This document shows positions 1-8,105 of a stretch of 64,000 nucleotides of DNA, piece after piece. This DNA comes from Nocardia rosealba. Its GTDB lineage: Bacteria > Actinomycetota > Actinomycetes > Mycobacteriales > Mycobacteriaceae. Below the pieces are notes generated by a model. It saw nothing but the letters and a program-made list of their open reading frames with translations, was not told where the DNA came from and did no database searches. The first letter of the stretch is position 1. Every line of letters begins with the position of its first letter. Made by a program: the position numbers and the translations under genes. The stretch is taken from contig NZ_JAIWNA010000004.1 in the NCBI RefSeq assembly GCF_020216065.1, forward strand, positions 277,155 through 341,154, in the 5' to 3' direction.

Positions 1-146
1 GCGATGGTCGGGAAGGCGATGTTCACCACGGACAGATCTATGAAGGCGATGAACGCCGCGCCTACGGCAACGGCCAGGGTGCGCGTCGCAGCGCGGGTAT
101 CGGAACTGGTCCGCGGATGCTCGGGCCGAGTGGAGACGTCGGTCAT
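1..146 (-). CDS. MFS drug/proton antiporter, N-terminal fragment
   Basis: Only the first 48 or so codons are in the window; the gene runs off the left edge. The start is the ATG at 146-144, preceded by a purine-rich stretch. After about 22 polar residues comes a first membrane helix containing FIDLSVVNIAFPTI, the helix-1 signature of DHA2-type (14-TM) major facilitator exporters, where an acidic residue sits in 'D-x-S-V-V-N-x-A-x-P'. Such proteins expel drugs or lipophilic compounds using the proton gradient. It is divergent from a TetR gene and the two share an intergenic region with two operator-like palindromes, so TetR control is likely. The substrate cannot be predicted from this fragment. 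Confidence 0.8.
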   Translation of the reverse strand, partial: MTDVSTRPEHPRTSSDTRAATRTLAVAVGAAFIAFIDLSVVNIAFPTI

Positions 147-176
147 GAGAGGGCCCCTTCGGGGAGAGAAATAAGA

Positions 177-217
177 ACGTACGATCGTTCGTAAATAAAG
201 TACGACCGATCGTTCGT
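177..217. promoter_or_regulatory. Two tandem TetR-type operators
   Basis: Two 16-bp near-palindromes centred on CGATCG lie at 177-192 (ACGTACGATCGTTCGT) and 202-217 (ACGACCGATCGTTCGT). Each has one mismatched pair. Their starts are 25 bp apart and both lie between the divergent MFS gene (start 146) and the TetR gene (start 240). The identical right half GATCGTTCGT in both supports binding of the same dimer twice. Inferred target of the adjacent TetR protein. Confidence 0.75.
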
Positions 218-239
218 GCGAGCAACTGCGGGTGGGATA

Positions 240-857
240 ATGGCAGCTATGACCCAGATCGAGCCCGGCGATCAGCGACTGGCGAAGGGGGCCCGCGCGC
301 GTGCCACGATCGCACGCCGCGCGGCCGAATTGGCCTCTGTCGAGGGTCTCGACGGCCTGAGTATCGGCAAGCTCGCCGCGGATCTCGGTATCAGCAAGAG
401 CGGTATCGCCACGCTGTTCGGTACCAAGGAGGCGCTCCAGCTCGCGGCCGTGCAAGCCGCCCGCGACGTGTTCATCGAGCGGGTGATCGCGCCGAGCCTG
501 CGGGAGCCGCGCGGCATCGACCGAGTCAGGGCGCTGATCGATCGCTGGTTCGACCACATCGCTGATCCACCGTTCCCTGGTGGCTGTTTCCGGGTCGCGA
601 CATTGACCGAGTTCAGTAGCAAGCAGGGCGCCGTGCACGATGCGATCGTGGCCGATCGAGAGGAGTGGCTTGGCCTGTTGACGACCGAGGTTCGCGAGGC
701 TCAGGAACGCGGCGATCTGGCGGTAACCGATCCCGATCAGCTGGTTTTCGAGCTCGACGCGCTGGTCAGCGCCGCTAATATCGCCCGCCAGCTTGGTGAT
801 TCGACCCGTTTGGGCGCCGCGCGGACCATCACCGCCCGCCTGTTGGCGGATCGGTGA
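240..857 (+). CDS. TetR/AcrR family transcriptional repressor
   Basis: A 205-residue one-component regulator. The N-terminal helix-turn-helix reads 'GLSIGKLAADLGISKSGIA' followed by TLFGTKEAL, the usual TetR DNA-binding segment ending in the F/Y-x-x-K-E-x-L helix. The C-terminal helical ligand domain contains a TetR_C motif (GGCFRVATLTEF). A longer reading from GTG 216 would start inside the second operator, so ATG 240 (alternative ATG 249) is preferred. It probably represses the divergent MFS exporter and itself through the palindromes at 177-217. The ligand is unknown. Confidence 0.85.
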   Translation: MAAMTQIEPGDQRLAKGARARATIARRAAELASVEGLDGLSIGKLAADLGISKSGIATLFGTKEALQLAAVQAARDVFIERVIAPSLREPRGIDRVRALIDRWFDHIADPPFPGGCFRVATLTEFSSKQGAVHDAIVADREEWLGLLTTEVREAQERGDLAVTDPDQLVFELDALVSAANIARQLGDSTRLGAARTITARLLADR

Positions 858-911
858 GGAAATGCCGATGGCGCCACCACCGTGGGGTGGAGGCGCCGCT
901 CGCGGGGTCGG

Positions 912-1991
912 CTATTCGGCGGTGAGGGTGAAAGCCGCGGTGCGGACCACGTCGCCGTGCTGGAAGTCCAGGAACAAGCGGTAGGTTCCCGGTCCGGGAA
1001 CGGCTGTGTGGAAGGAGATTTCGGGTCCGGAAGGTGTGATGCCGTCGCCGGGTTCGCCGTTGGGGTGCACGTGGACGTAGGCGAGGTCGCCCGCCCGCAG
1101 GATCACCAGGTGACCGAAAGCCGCCAGGTAGGGCTGCAGATCGGTGACCGGCGCACCATCCTTGCGTACCGTGAGGGTGAGCAGATCGCCCTCGGCGCGC
1201 AATTCACCGTCGACGGTCACGGTGTACCCGTCGACCTCCGTGCTGCGATTAACCGCCGGAACCTGTTGCGGCGCATATTGACCGGCGATGGCGAGGTCCG
1301 CTCCGAGGGTGATGGTGCGGCCGAGAGCGCGCGGCGCGATATCGGTGAACACCCGGTAGGCGCCCGCCTCCGGCAGTTCCAGCTGGATCGTCCAGGTGCC
1401 GTCGGCCTCCCGGCGCGGATGCACATGCCAGAACCCGGTCAGCTCGCGCCGCGCCACGATCAGGTGCAGTTCGCGATCGTGGATGGGATCGAACTCGGTC
1501 ACCGCGGTCCCGTCGGGACCGAGAATCCGGAACCGGAAGTCGATCACGCCCGGCTGGGCCACGGTGGTCTCCAGGTCGAGGGTGTAGCCGTCCTGGGTGA
1601 TCTGCAACCCGCCGGGAAGCCCGGCAGCGTGCGCGTCGTGGTCGCCGTGACCGGCATGATTCCCCTGCTGTGCTGCGACTGCGTCGCCGGTGCCATGACC
1701 CACATGGCCGGAATGCGCTCCGTGATCCTCGTGCGCGGCCTGGCTGTCGCGGCCGCCGTGTGCTGCATGGTCGACGTGATCCGCATGGGCTGCCTGCGCT
1801 GCATGTGCGCTGTGCCCGTGTCCTGCGTGCGATTCCTGCTGCGCCTGAGTGCCGTGTTCGGCATGGCCGTGGGCGCTGTGGGCGGCGTGTTCGCCGTGCG
1901 CGCCAAGGTGTGAGGTGTGTTGTGCCGCAGCGCTTTCGGGAGTGGTGTCGAGAGCGTTCGTGTTGTGGGCGGTGTGTGAGTTGATGGTCAT
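912..1991 (-). CDS. Histidine-rich, probably copper-responsive protein
   Basis: A 359-residue protein in two parts. Residues 1-121 are low complexity with 27 histidines in HxxH, HGH and HDHGxH patterns mixed with Ala/Gly/Asp. Residues 125-359 form a beta-rich region with two similar halves, each carrying an 'HVHP' motif (FWHVHPRREADG and YVHVHPNGEPGDG) and an immunoglobulin-like pattern ('PGTYRLFLDFQHG'). Proteins with this C-terminal half are common next to copper-resistance genes of actinobacteria, but usually have a signal or membrane segment; none is visible here. ATG 1991 is chosen because AGAGAGG precedes it. Inferred role: metal (copper) binding or buffering. The upstream promoter has a CsoR-type operator. 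Confidence 0.7.
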   Translation of the reverse strand: MTINSHTAHNTNALDTTPESAAAQHTSHLGAHGEHAAHSAHGHAEHGTQAQQESHAGHGHSAHAAQAAHADHVDHAAHGGRDSQAAHEDHGAHSGHVGHGTGDAVAAQQGNHAGHGDHDAHAAGLPGGLQITQDGYTLDLETTVAQPGVIDFRFRILGPDGTAVTEFDPIHDRELHLIVARRELTGFWHVHPRREADGTWTIQLELPEAGAYRVFTDIAPRALGRTITLGADLAIAGQYAPQQVPAVNRSTEVDGYTVTVDGELRAEGDLLTLTVRKDGAPVTDLQPYLAAFGHLVILRAGDLAYVHVHPNGEPGDGITPSGPEISFHTAVPGPGTYRLFLDFQHGDVVRTAAFTLTAE

Positions 1992-2028
1992 TGTCTTGCC
2001 TCTCTGATCCCTAGTGCGTTGACACGAA

Positions 2029-2056
2029 TTTATACCCCCTAGGGGTATGCAGTAAA
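2029..2056 (-). promoter_or_regulatory. Promoter with CsoR-type operator in the spacer
   Basis: On the minus strand, -35 TTTACT (2056-2051) and -10 TATAAA (2034-2029) are separated by 16 bp. A perfect 7-bp inverted repeat, ATACCCC-CTA-GGGGTAT (2032-2048), lies across the spacer and the -10. This matches the G/C-tract operator known for CsoR copper repressors. No csoR gene lies within the window. The start codon of the histidine-rich gene is 37 bp downstream of the -10. Confidence 0.75.
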
Positions 2057-2246
2057 GGGATCGGAGTGTGATCTGGCGCACTAGCGCAGCTGACTTCGGG
2101 AGCATTTCGGGAGATGCAGGCGAGGCGTCAAGGGCGCGAGCTATGCGCAGGAAAGGCGCCCGGAGGCGTCTGCGGATTCTGTGCGCCGAAGATCGGCGCG
2201 GAGAGCGGGCGCGACCAGATCCTCGGCGGTGCGCCGGCGGGATTCG

Positions 2247-3092
2247 TCAGGCGGAGAGTTCGAGGTCTGTCGCGATCGCCGCGTCGTAGCGGGACCAGAT
2301 CACCTCGGTGAGCGCGGGGTGCGGGCCGATGACATCGGCGTGCACGAGACGCGGCGCGTGGTGGAGCAGGCGATCGGTGAGCAGCCCCGGCGCGAGGAAC
2401 CACGGAGCGACGACGACCTGTTCGACACCGCGCGCACGCAACCGCTCGACCGCCACCTTGATGCTGGGTTCGACTGTCGCGAAGCACATTTCGGTGCGAA
2501 GTCCGGTCGTCGATGCGAGCCGTCGAGCCACGGCGGCGGTCCGGCGATTCGCCGACTCGTCCCGAGATCCGACAGCGGCAACCGCGACCCCGACGGCGGC
2601 AGGACCGCTTTCGGACGCTGAGGCCGCGGGCATAAACTGCCGGGAAAGCGAAACAGGCTCGGGCACTGGGAAACCCGCCGCAACGGCGACCCGGTCCGCC
2701 AACGCCGCGATCAACCGCGAATCCGCGCCGAGCACCTCGGTCTGGGTCAGCCGCACCAGCGGATGCCTGCTCGCGGATGCCGCCAAGAGGGCGGGCAGAT
2801 CGACTCGCGCGTGAAAAGCATTGCCGAGCAACAACGGAACAACGATCACATCGCGATGCCCGAGCGCGGCGAGTTCGTCGACAACTTGGTCGAGCGAGGG
2901 CGCGCTGAGATCGAGAAAAGCCAACCGGACCGTCAGATCCGGCCGGGCAGCGGCGACCGAGGCGACCACCGCCGCCATCGTCGTCGCCGAACGCGGATCG
3001 CGGCTGCCGTGGGCCACCGCGATCAGCGCGGACCCGCCTCCGCCGCGCGGCACCGGAACGGCACCGCGCGACGGGACGAGCGAGCGTGTCAT
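2247..3092 (-). CDS. Sirohydrochlorin ferrochelatase (CbiX/SirB type)
   Basis: A 281-residue class II chelatase that inserts Fe2+ into sirohydrochlorin to give siroheme, the cofactor of the sulfite reductase in the same operon. It has two repeated CbiX-like halves: the first opens with 'LIAVAHGSRDPRS' (metal-binding His) and continues with 'LLLGNAFHARVDLP'; the second runs from about residue 150 and has 'VVVAPWFLAPGLLTDRL'. The start ATG shares one base with the stop of cysN (TGATG at 3094-3090), showing translational coupling. It corresponds to the chelatase-like gene next to nirA-cysH in mycobacteria. Cobalt insertion is a formal alternative, but the context favours iron. Confidence 0.85.
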   Translation of the reverse strand: MTRSLVPSRGAVPVPRGGGGSALIAVAHGSRDPRSATTMAAVVASVAAARPDLTVRLAFLDLSAPSLDQVVDELAALGHRDVIVVPLLLGNAFHARVDLPALLAASASRHPLVRLTQTEVLGADSRLIAALADRVAVAAGFPVPEPVSLSRQFMPAASASESGPAAVGVAVAAVGSRDESANRRTAAVARRLASTTGLRTEMCFATVEPSIKVAVERLRARGVEQVVVAPWFLAPGLLTDRLLHHAPRLVHADVIGPHPALTEVIWSRYDAAIATDLELSA

Positions 3093-4387
3093 CAGACCGT
3101 GGTACCGACCTCGACCGAGGTCAGCACATCGCCGACCAGGCCGGCCGCGAGGGTGTTGCCACCGGCGGGATCGATCAGCAGGAACGAACCGGTGTGCCGG
3201 TTGGTGCGGTAGTCGTCGGCCGGGATCGGCTCGGCCAGCCGCAGCGACACCCGCCCGATGTCGTTGAGCTCCAACGTCTCCGGACTCGGCTGCGCGGTGA
3301 GCGTCTGCTCGTCGAACCGCTCCACCAGCGCGCCGACGATCGCCTGCGTGGTCTTGGCGCCGTGCTTGAGCAGCAGCCGCGCGCCGGGACGCAGCGGCTT
3401 GTCGCCCAGCCAGCAGACGGTGGCGTCGAAGGTGTCGATCGCCTCAGGGGCGTCGGCGACCGAGGCGATGATGTCGCCGCGCGAGATGTCGACCTCGTCG
3501 GCGAGGATCAGGGTTACGCTGCGTCCCACCTGGGCAACGGCCAGCTCACCGTCGGGGGTATCGATGCGCTCGACGGTGGTGCGAATACCCGAGGGCAACA
3601 CCACGATCTCGTCGCCGGGCGACACCGAACCGGCGGCGATCTGACCGGCGTACCCACGGTAATCGGGGTACTCGGCGGTGCGCGGACGGATCACGTACTG
3701 CACCGGGAACCGCAGCCCCAGCGCGTGCGTGCCCGTCGAATCCGCATCCACCGGAACCGATTCCAGGTGCTCGATCAGCGAAGGACCGTCGTAGTACGGG
3801 GTGTTCTCGGAGCGGCTGGCGATATTGTCGCCGTGCAGCGCCGACACCGGGATCTCGAGAACGTCCTCGTCGGCCCAGCCCAGCTTCGAGGTCAGCGAGT
3901 TGAACTCCGCGGAGATCTCGGCGAACACCTCGGCCGGATTGTCGACCAGGTCGATCTTGTTCACCGCGAGCACCAGCTTCGGCACCCCGAGCAGCGCCAG
4001 CACCGCGGCGTGGCGACGGGTCTGCTCGATGACGCCCTTGCGCGCGTCGGTCAGCAGGATCACCAGCTGCGCGGTGGACGCGCCCGACACGGTGTTGCGG
4101 GTGTACTGCACGTGGCCGGGAGTATCGGCGAGCACGAACGAGCGCTTGGGCGTGGCGAAGTAGCGGTAGGCCACGTCGATGGTGATGCCCTGCTCACGCT
4201 CGGCACGTAGACCGTCGACCAGCAGCGACAGGTCGGGGGTCGACAGACCCTTGTCCACCGAGGCGCGAGTCACGGCATCGATCTGATCGGCCAGCACGGA
4301 CTTCGTGTCATAGAGCAGCCGTCCGACCAGAGTGGACTTACCGTCGTCGACAGAACCGGCGGTGGCCAGCCTCAATAGGTCGGACAT
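3092..4387 (-). CDS. cysN: Sulfate adenylyltransferase subunit 1 (GTPase)
   Basis: A 431-residue GTP-binding subunit that couples GTP hydrolysis to synthesis of adenosine 5'-phosphosulfate (APS) by CysD. Visible motifs: P-loop GSVDDGKST near residue 12, switch/G3 DTPGH, and NKID (G4), followed by EF-Tu-like beta domains. The start ATG 4387 lies one base after the cysD stop; an upstream ATG would reach into cysD and is rejected. The protein ends after the beta domains, so there is no fused APS kinase (CysC) as in some mycobacterial CysNC. This fits a pathway that reduces APS directly. Confidence 0.93.
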   Translation of the reverse strand: MSDLLRLATAGSVDDGKSTLVGRLLYDTKSVLADQIDAVTRASVDKGLSTPDLSLLVDGLRAEREQGITIDVAYRYFATPKRSFVLADTPGHVQYTRNTVSGASTAQLVILLTDARKGVIEQTRRHAAVLALLGVPKLVLAVNKIDLVDNPAEVFAEISAEFNSLTSKLGWADEDVLEIPVSALHGDNIASRSENTPYYDGPSLIEHLESVPVDADSTGTHALGLRFPVQYVIRPRTAEYPDYRGYAGQIAAGSVSPGDEIVVLPSGIRTTVERIDTPDGELAVAQVGRSVTLILADEVDISRGDIIASVADAPEAIDTFDATVCWLGDKPLRPGARLLLKHGAKTTQAIVGALVERFDEQTLTAQPSPETLELNDIGRVSLRLAEPIPADDYRTNRHTGSFLLIDPAGGNTLAAGLVGDVLTSVEVGTTV

Positions 4388-4388
4388 A

Positions 4389-5348
4389 TCAGAAATAACC
4401 CTCTCGCTTGCGGTCTTCCATGGCGGCTTCGGAGACGCGGTCGTCGCCACGGGTGGCACCACGCTCGGTCAGCCGGGACGCGGCGACCTCGGCCAGGATG
4501 GCCTCGTTGTCGGCGGCGTCGGAGATGATGGCGCCGGTGGTCGAACCGTCACCGACGGTGCGGTAGCGCACGGAGCGGGTCTCGAGGACCTCGTTCTCGT
4601 TCGGGCCGCCCCACACGCCGGGGGTCATCCACATGCCGTCGCGCTGGTACACCGGGCGCTCGTGGGCGTAGTAGATCGAGGCCAGGTCGATGTCCTCACG
4701 GGCGATGTAGCGCCAGATGTCGAGCTCGGTCCAGTTGCTCAGCGGGAACACGCGCACGTGCTCACCCGGCGCGTGCTTGCCGTTGTAGAGGTTCCACAGC
4801 TCGGGACGCTGGCGCTTCGGGTCCCACTGACCGAAGGCGTTGCGCAGCGAGAAGATCCGCTCCTTGGCGCGCGAACGCTCCTCGTCGCGGCGACCGCCGC
4901 CGAAGACCGCGTCGAAGCGGTGCTCGGTGATGGCGTCGAGCAGCGGAACGGTCTGCAGCGGGTTGCGGATGCCGTCGGGACGCTCGGTGAGGCGGCCGTC
5001 GGCCAGGTACTCCTCGACCGAGGCCACGTGCAGGCGCAGCCCGTACTTCTCCACCACCTTGTCGCGGAACTCGAGCACCTCGTCGAGGTTGTGCCCGGTG
5101 TCGACGTGCAGCAGCGCGAACGGCAGCGGCGCGGGCCAGAAGGCCTTGAGCGCCAGGTGCAGCAGCACCGTGGAGTCCTTGCCGCCGGAGAACAGGATCA
5201 CCGGCCGCTCGAACTCGCCCGCGACCTCACGGAAAATGTGGATCGCCTCGGATTCCAGCGCCGCGAGGGTGTCGAACTCGGTCAGGCCGAGGTCGCGTTC
5301 GGTGGTGTTGGTGCTCACAGGCTCACTCCCGGTGGTGGTGATGGTCAT
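4389..5348 (-). CDS. cysD: Sulfate adenylyltransferase subunit 2
   Basis: A 319-residue catalytic subunit of ATP sulfurylase (ATP + sulfate to APS + PPi). It belongs to the PP-loop/N-type ATP pyrophosphatase fold: 'VILFSGGKDSTVLLHLALKAF' carries the SGGKDS loop. Family signatures 'LLHVDTGHNLDEV' and 'GGRRDEERSRAKERIFS' are intact and the C-terminus ends in the usual KREGYF. The ATG at 5348 overlaps the cysH stop by four bases (ATGA), so it is coupled to cysH translation; CysN follows one base after the stop. Confidence 0.94.
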   Translation of the reverse strand: MTITTTGSEPVSTNTTERDLGLTEFDTLAALESEAIHIFREVAGEFERPVILFSGGKDSTVLLHLALKAFWPAPLPFALLHVDTGHNLDEVLEFRDKVVEKYGLRLHVASVEEYLADGRLTERPDGIRNPLQTVPLLDAITEHRFDAVFGGGRRDEERSRAKERIFSLRNAFGQWDPKRQRPELWNLYNGKHAPGEHVRVFPLSNWTELDIWRYIAREDIDLASIYYAHERPVYQRDGMWMTPGVWGGPNENEVLETRSVRYRTVGDGSTTGAIISDAADNEAILAEVAASRLTERGATRGDDRVSEAAMEDRKREGYF

Positions 5349-6064
5349 GATTGGTGCAATCCGCATTCGGTCTTGGCCAGGCCTGCCCAGCGGCCGCTGC
5401 GCGGATCGGACCCCGGCTCGGGCTTGCGCGTGCACGGTGCGCAGCCGATGGACGGGTAACCCTCCTCCACCAGGGGGTTGACGAGGATGCCGTTGGCCTC
5501 GATGTAGGCCTGCATCTCGTCGTCGGACCACGGTGCGATCGGGTTGATCTTCACCAGGCCGAAGGCTTCGTCGAAGGAGATCAGCGGTGCGTTGGCGCGG
5601 GTGGGTGCCTCCACGCGGCGGATGCCGGTGACCCACGCGTTGTAGCCCGCGAGGGACTTCTTCAGCGGCACGACCTTGCGCAACCGGCAGCATTCCGCGG
5701 CGTCGCGGGCGAACAGGTCCTTGCCGAGCAGCTCGTCCTGTTCGGCGACGCTGTGCTCGGGGCGCACGTTGATCACGTTCACCCCGTACACGGCCTCGAC
5801 CGCGTCACGGGTGCCGATGGTCTCGGCGAAGTGGTAACCGGTGTCGAGGAACAGCACGTCGACGCCGGGGCGGGTCTGCGCGGCCAGGTGCACCAGCACG
5901 CCGTCCTGCATGTTGGAGGCGACGATGTAGTTGTTGCCGAAAGTGCGGTCGGTCCAGGCGATCAGGTCGGCGGCCGAGGCGTCGGGGCCCAGTTCGGCCG
6001 CGCCCTGCTCGGCGAGCGCGCGCAGTTCGTCTTCGGACAGCTTGGCGGCGAGATTCGTTGTCAC
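5345..6064 (-). CDS. cysH: Assimilatory APS reductase
   Basis: A 239-residue thioredoxin-dependent adenylyl-sulfate reductase (APS to sulfite + AMP). All features of the 4Fe-4S class are present: Cys125-Cys126 (ECCRLRK), Cys208-x2-Cys211 (SIGCAPCTRKPEPG) and the C-terminal catalytic Cys234 in KTECGLH. The cluster cysteines separate it from cluster-free PAPS reductases, which agrees with the lack of a cysC gene in this operon. GTG 6064 is preferred because GAGGAG lies 11 bp upstream; a GTG at 6085, overlapping the sir stop, is an alternative. The stop overlaps the cysD start. Confidence 0.92.
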   Translation of the reverse strand: MTTNLAAKLSEDELRALAEQGAAELGPDASAADLIAWTDRTFGNNYIVASNMQDGVLVHLAAQTRPGVDVLFLDTGYHFAETIGTRDAVEAVYGVNVINVRPEHSVAEQDELLGKDLFARDAAECCRLRKVVPLKKSLAGYNAWVTGIRRVEAPTRANAPLISFDEAFGLVKINPIAPWSDDEMQAYIEANGILVNPLVEEGYPSIGCAPCTRKPEPGSDPRSGRWAGLAKTECGLHQS

Positions 6065-6084
6065 AGTTGAGATCTCCTCATCCA

Positions 6085-7878
6085 CTAACGGAGGTCGGCC
6101 TCGTCGGCGCGAACCGCCCACACCGCGAAACGTTCACCGTCTTCGCGGTTCTTGACGAAGTTGCGCACGACTCGCTCGATGTAGTCGCCGAGCTCGACAC
6201 TGGTCACCTTGTGCTGACGCAGCTTGCGGCCGAACCCGCTGTCCAGGCCGAGGCTGCCACCCAGGTGAACCTGGAAGCCCTCGACCTGATTCCCGTTGCC
6301 GTCGTCGACGAGCTGGCCCTTGAAGCCGATATCGGCGATCTGGGACCGGCCGCAGGAGTTCGGGCAGCCGTTGATGTTGATGGTGATCGGCACGTCGAGC
6401 TGCGCGTTGATGTCGGCCAGGCGCTGCTCGAGCTCGGGGGCGAGCACCTGCGAGCGCTTGCGGGTCTCGACGAACGACAGCTTGCAGAACTCGATGCCGC
6501 TGCACGCGAGCAGGTTTCGCCGCCAGGCCGACGGACGTGCCTGCAGGCCCAGCGGTTCCAGCTCGTCGATCAGCGCGTCGACCTGGTCGTCGGCGATGTC
6601 GAGGACGATCAGCTTCTGGTACGGGGTGAACCGGATGCGGTCCGAGCCGTACTTCTCGGCGGCGTCGGCGACCTGGCTCAGGACGGTGCCCGAGACGCGA
6701 CCGGCGATGGGGGAGAAGCCGACGGCATTGAGGCCGTTGCGCAGCTTCTGCACGCCCACGTGGTCGATCGGCTTGGCGGGCTGCTCCGGGGCGGGACCGT
6801 CGATCAGCTTGCGCTTCAGGTACTCGTCCTCGAGGACCTGGCGGAACTTCTCGATGCCCCAGTCCTTGATGAGGAACTTCAGGCGCGCCTTGGTGCGCAG
6901 GCGGCGGTAGCCGTAGTCGCGGAACAGCGACACCACGGCTTCCCAGACGTCGGGCACCTCGTCGAGTGGCACCCACGCGCCGACGCGCTTGGCCAGCATC
7001 GGGTTGGTCGACAGACCGCCGCCGACCCACAGGTCGAGGCCGGGCCCGTGCTCGGGGTGGTTCACGCCGACGAACGCGACGTCGTTGATCTCGTGCACCA
7101 CGTCCTGCTGGCCCGAGATCGCCGTCTTGAACTTGCGGGGAAGGTTGGAGTACTCCTTCTTCCCGATGTAGCGCTTGACGATCTCGTCGATCGCGGGCGT
7201 CGGGTCGATGATCTCGTCGAGCGACTCACCGGCCAGCGGCGAACCGAGGATCACGCGCGGGCAGTCGCCGCACGCCTCGGTGGTGTGCAGACCGACCGAC
7301 TCCAGCCGCCGCCAGATCTCCGGGACATTCTCGACCTCGATCCAGTGGTACTGGACGTTCTCGCGGTCCGACAGGTCGGCGGTGTCGCGACCGAACTCGG
7401 TGGAGATCTGGCCGATGGTGCGCAGCTGGGCGGCATTGAGCGCGCCACCGTCGCAGCGCACGCGCATCATGAAGTACTTGGCTTCGAGCAGGTCGATGTT
7501 GTCGTCGTCGGTCCAGGTGCCGTCGTAGCCCTCTTCACGCTGGGTGTAGAGACCCCACCAGCGGAAACGGCCACGCAGGTCGGCTTTGTCGATCGAATCG
7601 AAGCCGCCCTTGGCGTAGATGTTCTCGATCCTGGCCCGCACATTGAGCGGGTTGTCGTCCTTCTTGGACTGCTCGTTCGGGTTGAGCGGTTCGCGGTAAC
7701 CGAGGGCCCACTGGCCTTCGGAGCGGCGGCGGACCGGCTTGCCGGTGCGCTCGCGCGGCGCGACCGCGCCTTCGGGGCGCGGGCGGTCGGGCCGGACGCG
7801 GCGCTCGGTGACCGGGCGCTCGGGACGGGCCTGCGCCGTCGACTGTTCGGTCGAACCGGCGTCGGTGCTCGACGTCAT
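6085..7878 (-). CDS. sir: Ferredoxin-dependent assimilatory sulfite reductase
   Basis: A 597-residue siroheme/4Fe-4S enzyme that reduces sulfite to sulfide with six electrons from ferredoxin; homologous to mycobacterial NirA/Sir. The cluster ligands are Cys459 and Cys465 (ACSGIEFCKLSF) and Cys505 and Cys509 (NGCPNSCGRSQ). Both ferrite/sulfite-reductase half domains are present. An N-terminal Arg/Pro-rich tail of about 50 residues precedes the folded core. ATG 7878 has a GGAG site. It is the first large gene of the operon, 128 bp after a short Cys-codon leader ORF. Nitrite reductase is the alternative label, but cysH and cysDN beside it fix the sulfur role. Confidence 0.93.
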   Translation of the reverse strand: MTSSTDAGSTEQSTAQARPERPVTERRVRPDRPRPEGAVAPRERTGKPVRRRSEGQWALGYREPLNPNEQSKKDDNPLNVRARIENIYAKGGFDSIDKADLRGRFRWWGLYTQREEGYDGTWTDDDNIDLLEAKYFMMRVRCDGGALNAAQLRTIGQISTEFGRDTADLSDRENVQYHWIEVENVPEIWRRLESVGLHTTEACGDCPRVILGSPLAGESLDEIIDPTPAIDEIVKRYIGKKEYSNLPRKFKTAISGQQDVVHEINDVAFVGVNHPEHGPGLDLWVGGGLSTNPMLAKRVGAWVPLDEVPDVWEAVVSLFRDYGYRRLRTKARLKFLIKDWGIEKFRQVLEDEYLKRKLIDGPAPEQPAKPIDHVGVQKLRNGLNAVGFSPIAGRVSGTVLSQVADAAEKYGSDRIRFTPYQKLIVLDIADDQVDALIDELEPLGLQARPSAWRRNLLACSGIEFCKLSFVETRKRSQVLAPELEQRLADINAQLDVPITININGCPNSCGRSQIADIGFKGQLVDDGNGNQVEGFQVHLGGSLGLDSGFGRKLRQHKVTSVELGDYIERVVRNFVKNREDGERFAVWAVRADEADLR

Positions 7879-7922
7879 GTGGGGTCGCTCCTGCGGGGGT
7901 GGGTGAACATCCGTGCTGAAGG

Positions 7923-7991
7923 CGCGAGGGGCTGGCTCGCGTCAGGTGGTCAGCGGGCCGATGAAAGTCGAAGGCACCGGGAGATTCCCGG
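7923..7991 (-). other. Two hairpins between the Cys leader and sir
   Basis: In the 128-bp stretch between the leader ORF stop and sir are two perfect small hairpins: CCGGGA/TCCCGG with a 3-nt loop (7977-7991) and CGCGAG/CTCGCG with a 7-nt loop (7923-7941). They could take part in attenuation, but no clear anti-terminator pairing or U-tract is visible. Confidence 0.35.
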
Positions 7992-8006
7992 GCGGACGCC
8001 GCTGCG

Positions 8007-8099
8007 CTACCGGTGGAAACCGGGCCGACAACAGGCGCTGCAGACACGTTGGAAGTCGACGTGGCGACGGGCCACGAGTCGTACTCCAGTTGCGTGCAT
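8007..8099 (-). CDS. Cys-codon leader peptide (attenuator ORF) of the sulfur operon
   Basis: A 30-codon ORF beginning MHATGVRLVARRHVDF and containing three Cys codons close together near the end (VCSACC). The RLVxRRHVDxxR core is the signature of actinobacterial cysteine-operon leader peptides. It lies immediately upstream of sir on the same strand. A -10-like CACAAT ends 6 bp before the ATG, so the transcript probably begins at the start codon (leaderless). Known family role: when charged tRNA-Cys is scarce, ribosomes stall in the Cys run and the operon is expressed. A longer in-frame ORF upstream is not needed. Confidence 0.85.
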   Translation of the reverse strand: MHATGVRLVARRHVDFQRVCSACCRPGFHR

Positions 8100-8105
8100 G
8101 CGCCT

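Noticed and set aside
882..1913. Long plus-strand frame opposite the His-rich gene
   Set aside because: It is the complement of the His-rich gene, has no ribosome site, and no recognisable protein features.
3092..4462. Longer CysN start upstream of 4387
   Set aside because: It would extend into cysD, and the conserved family N-terminus begins at the ATG at 4387.
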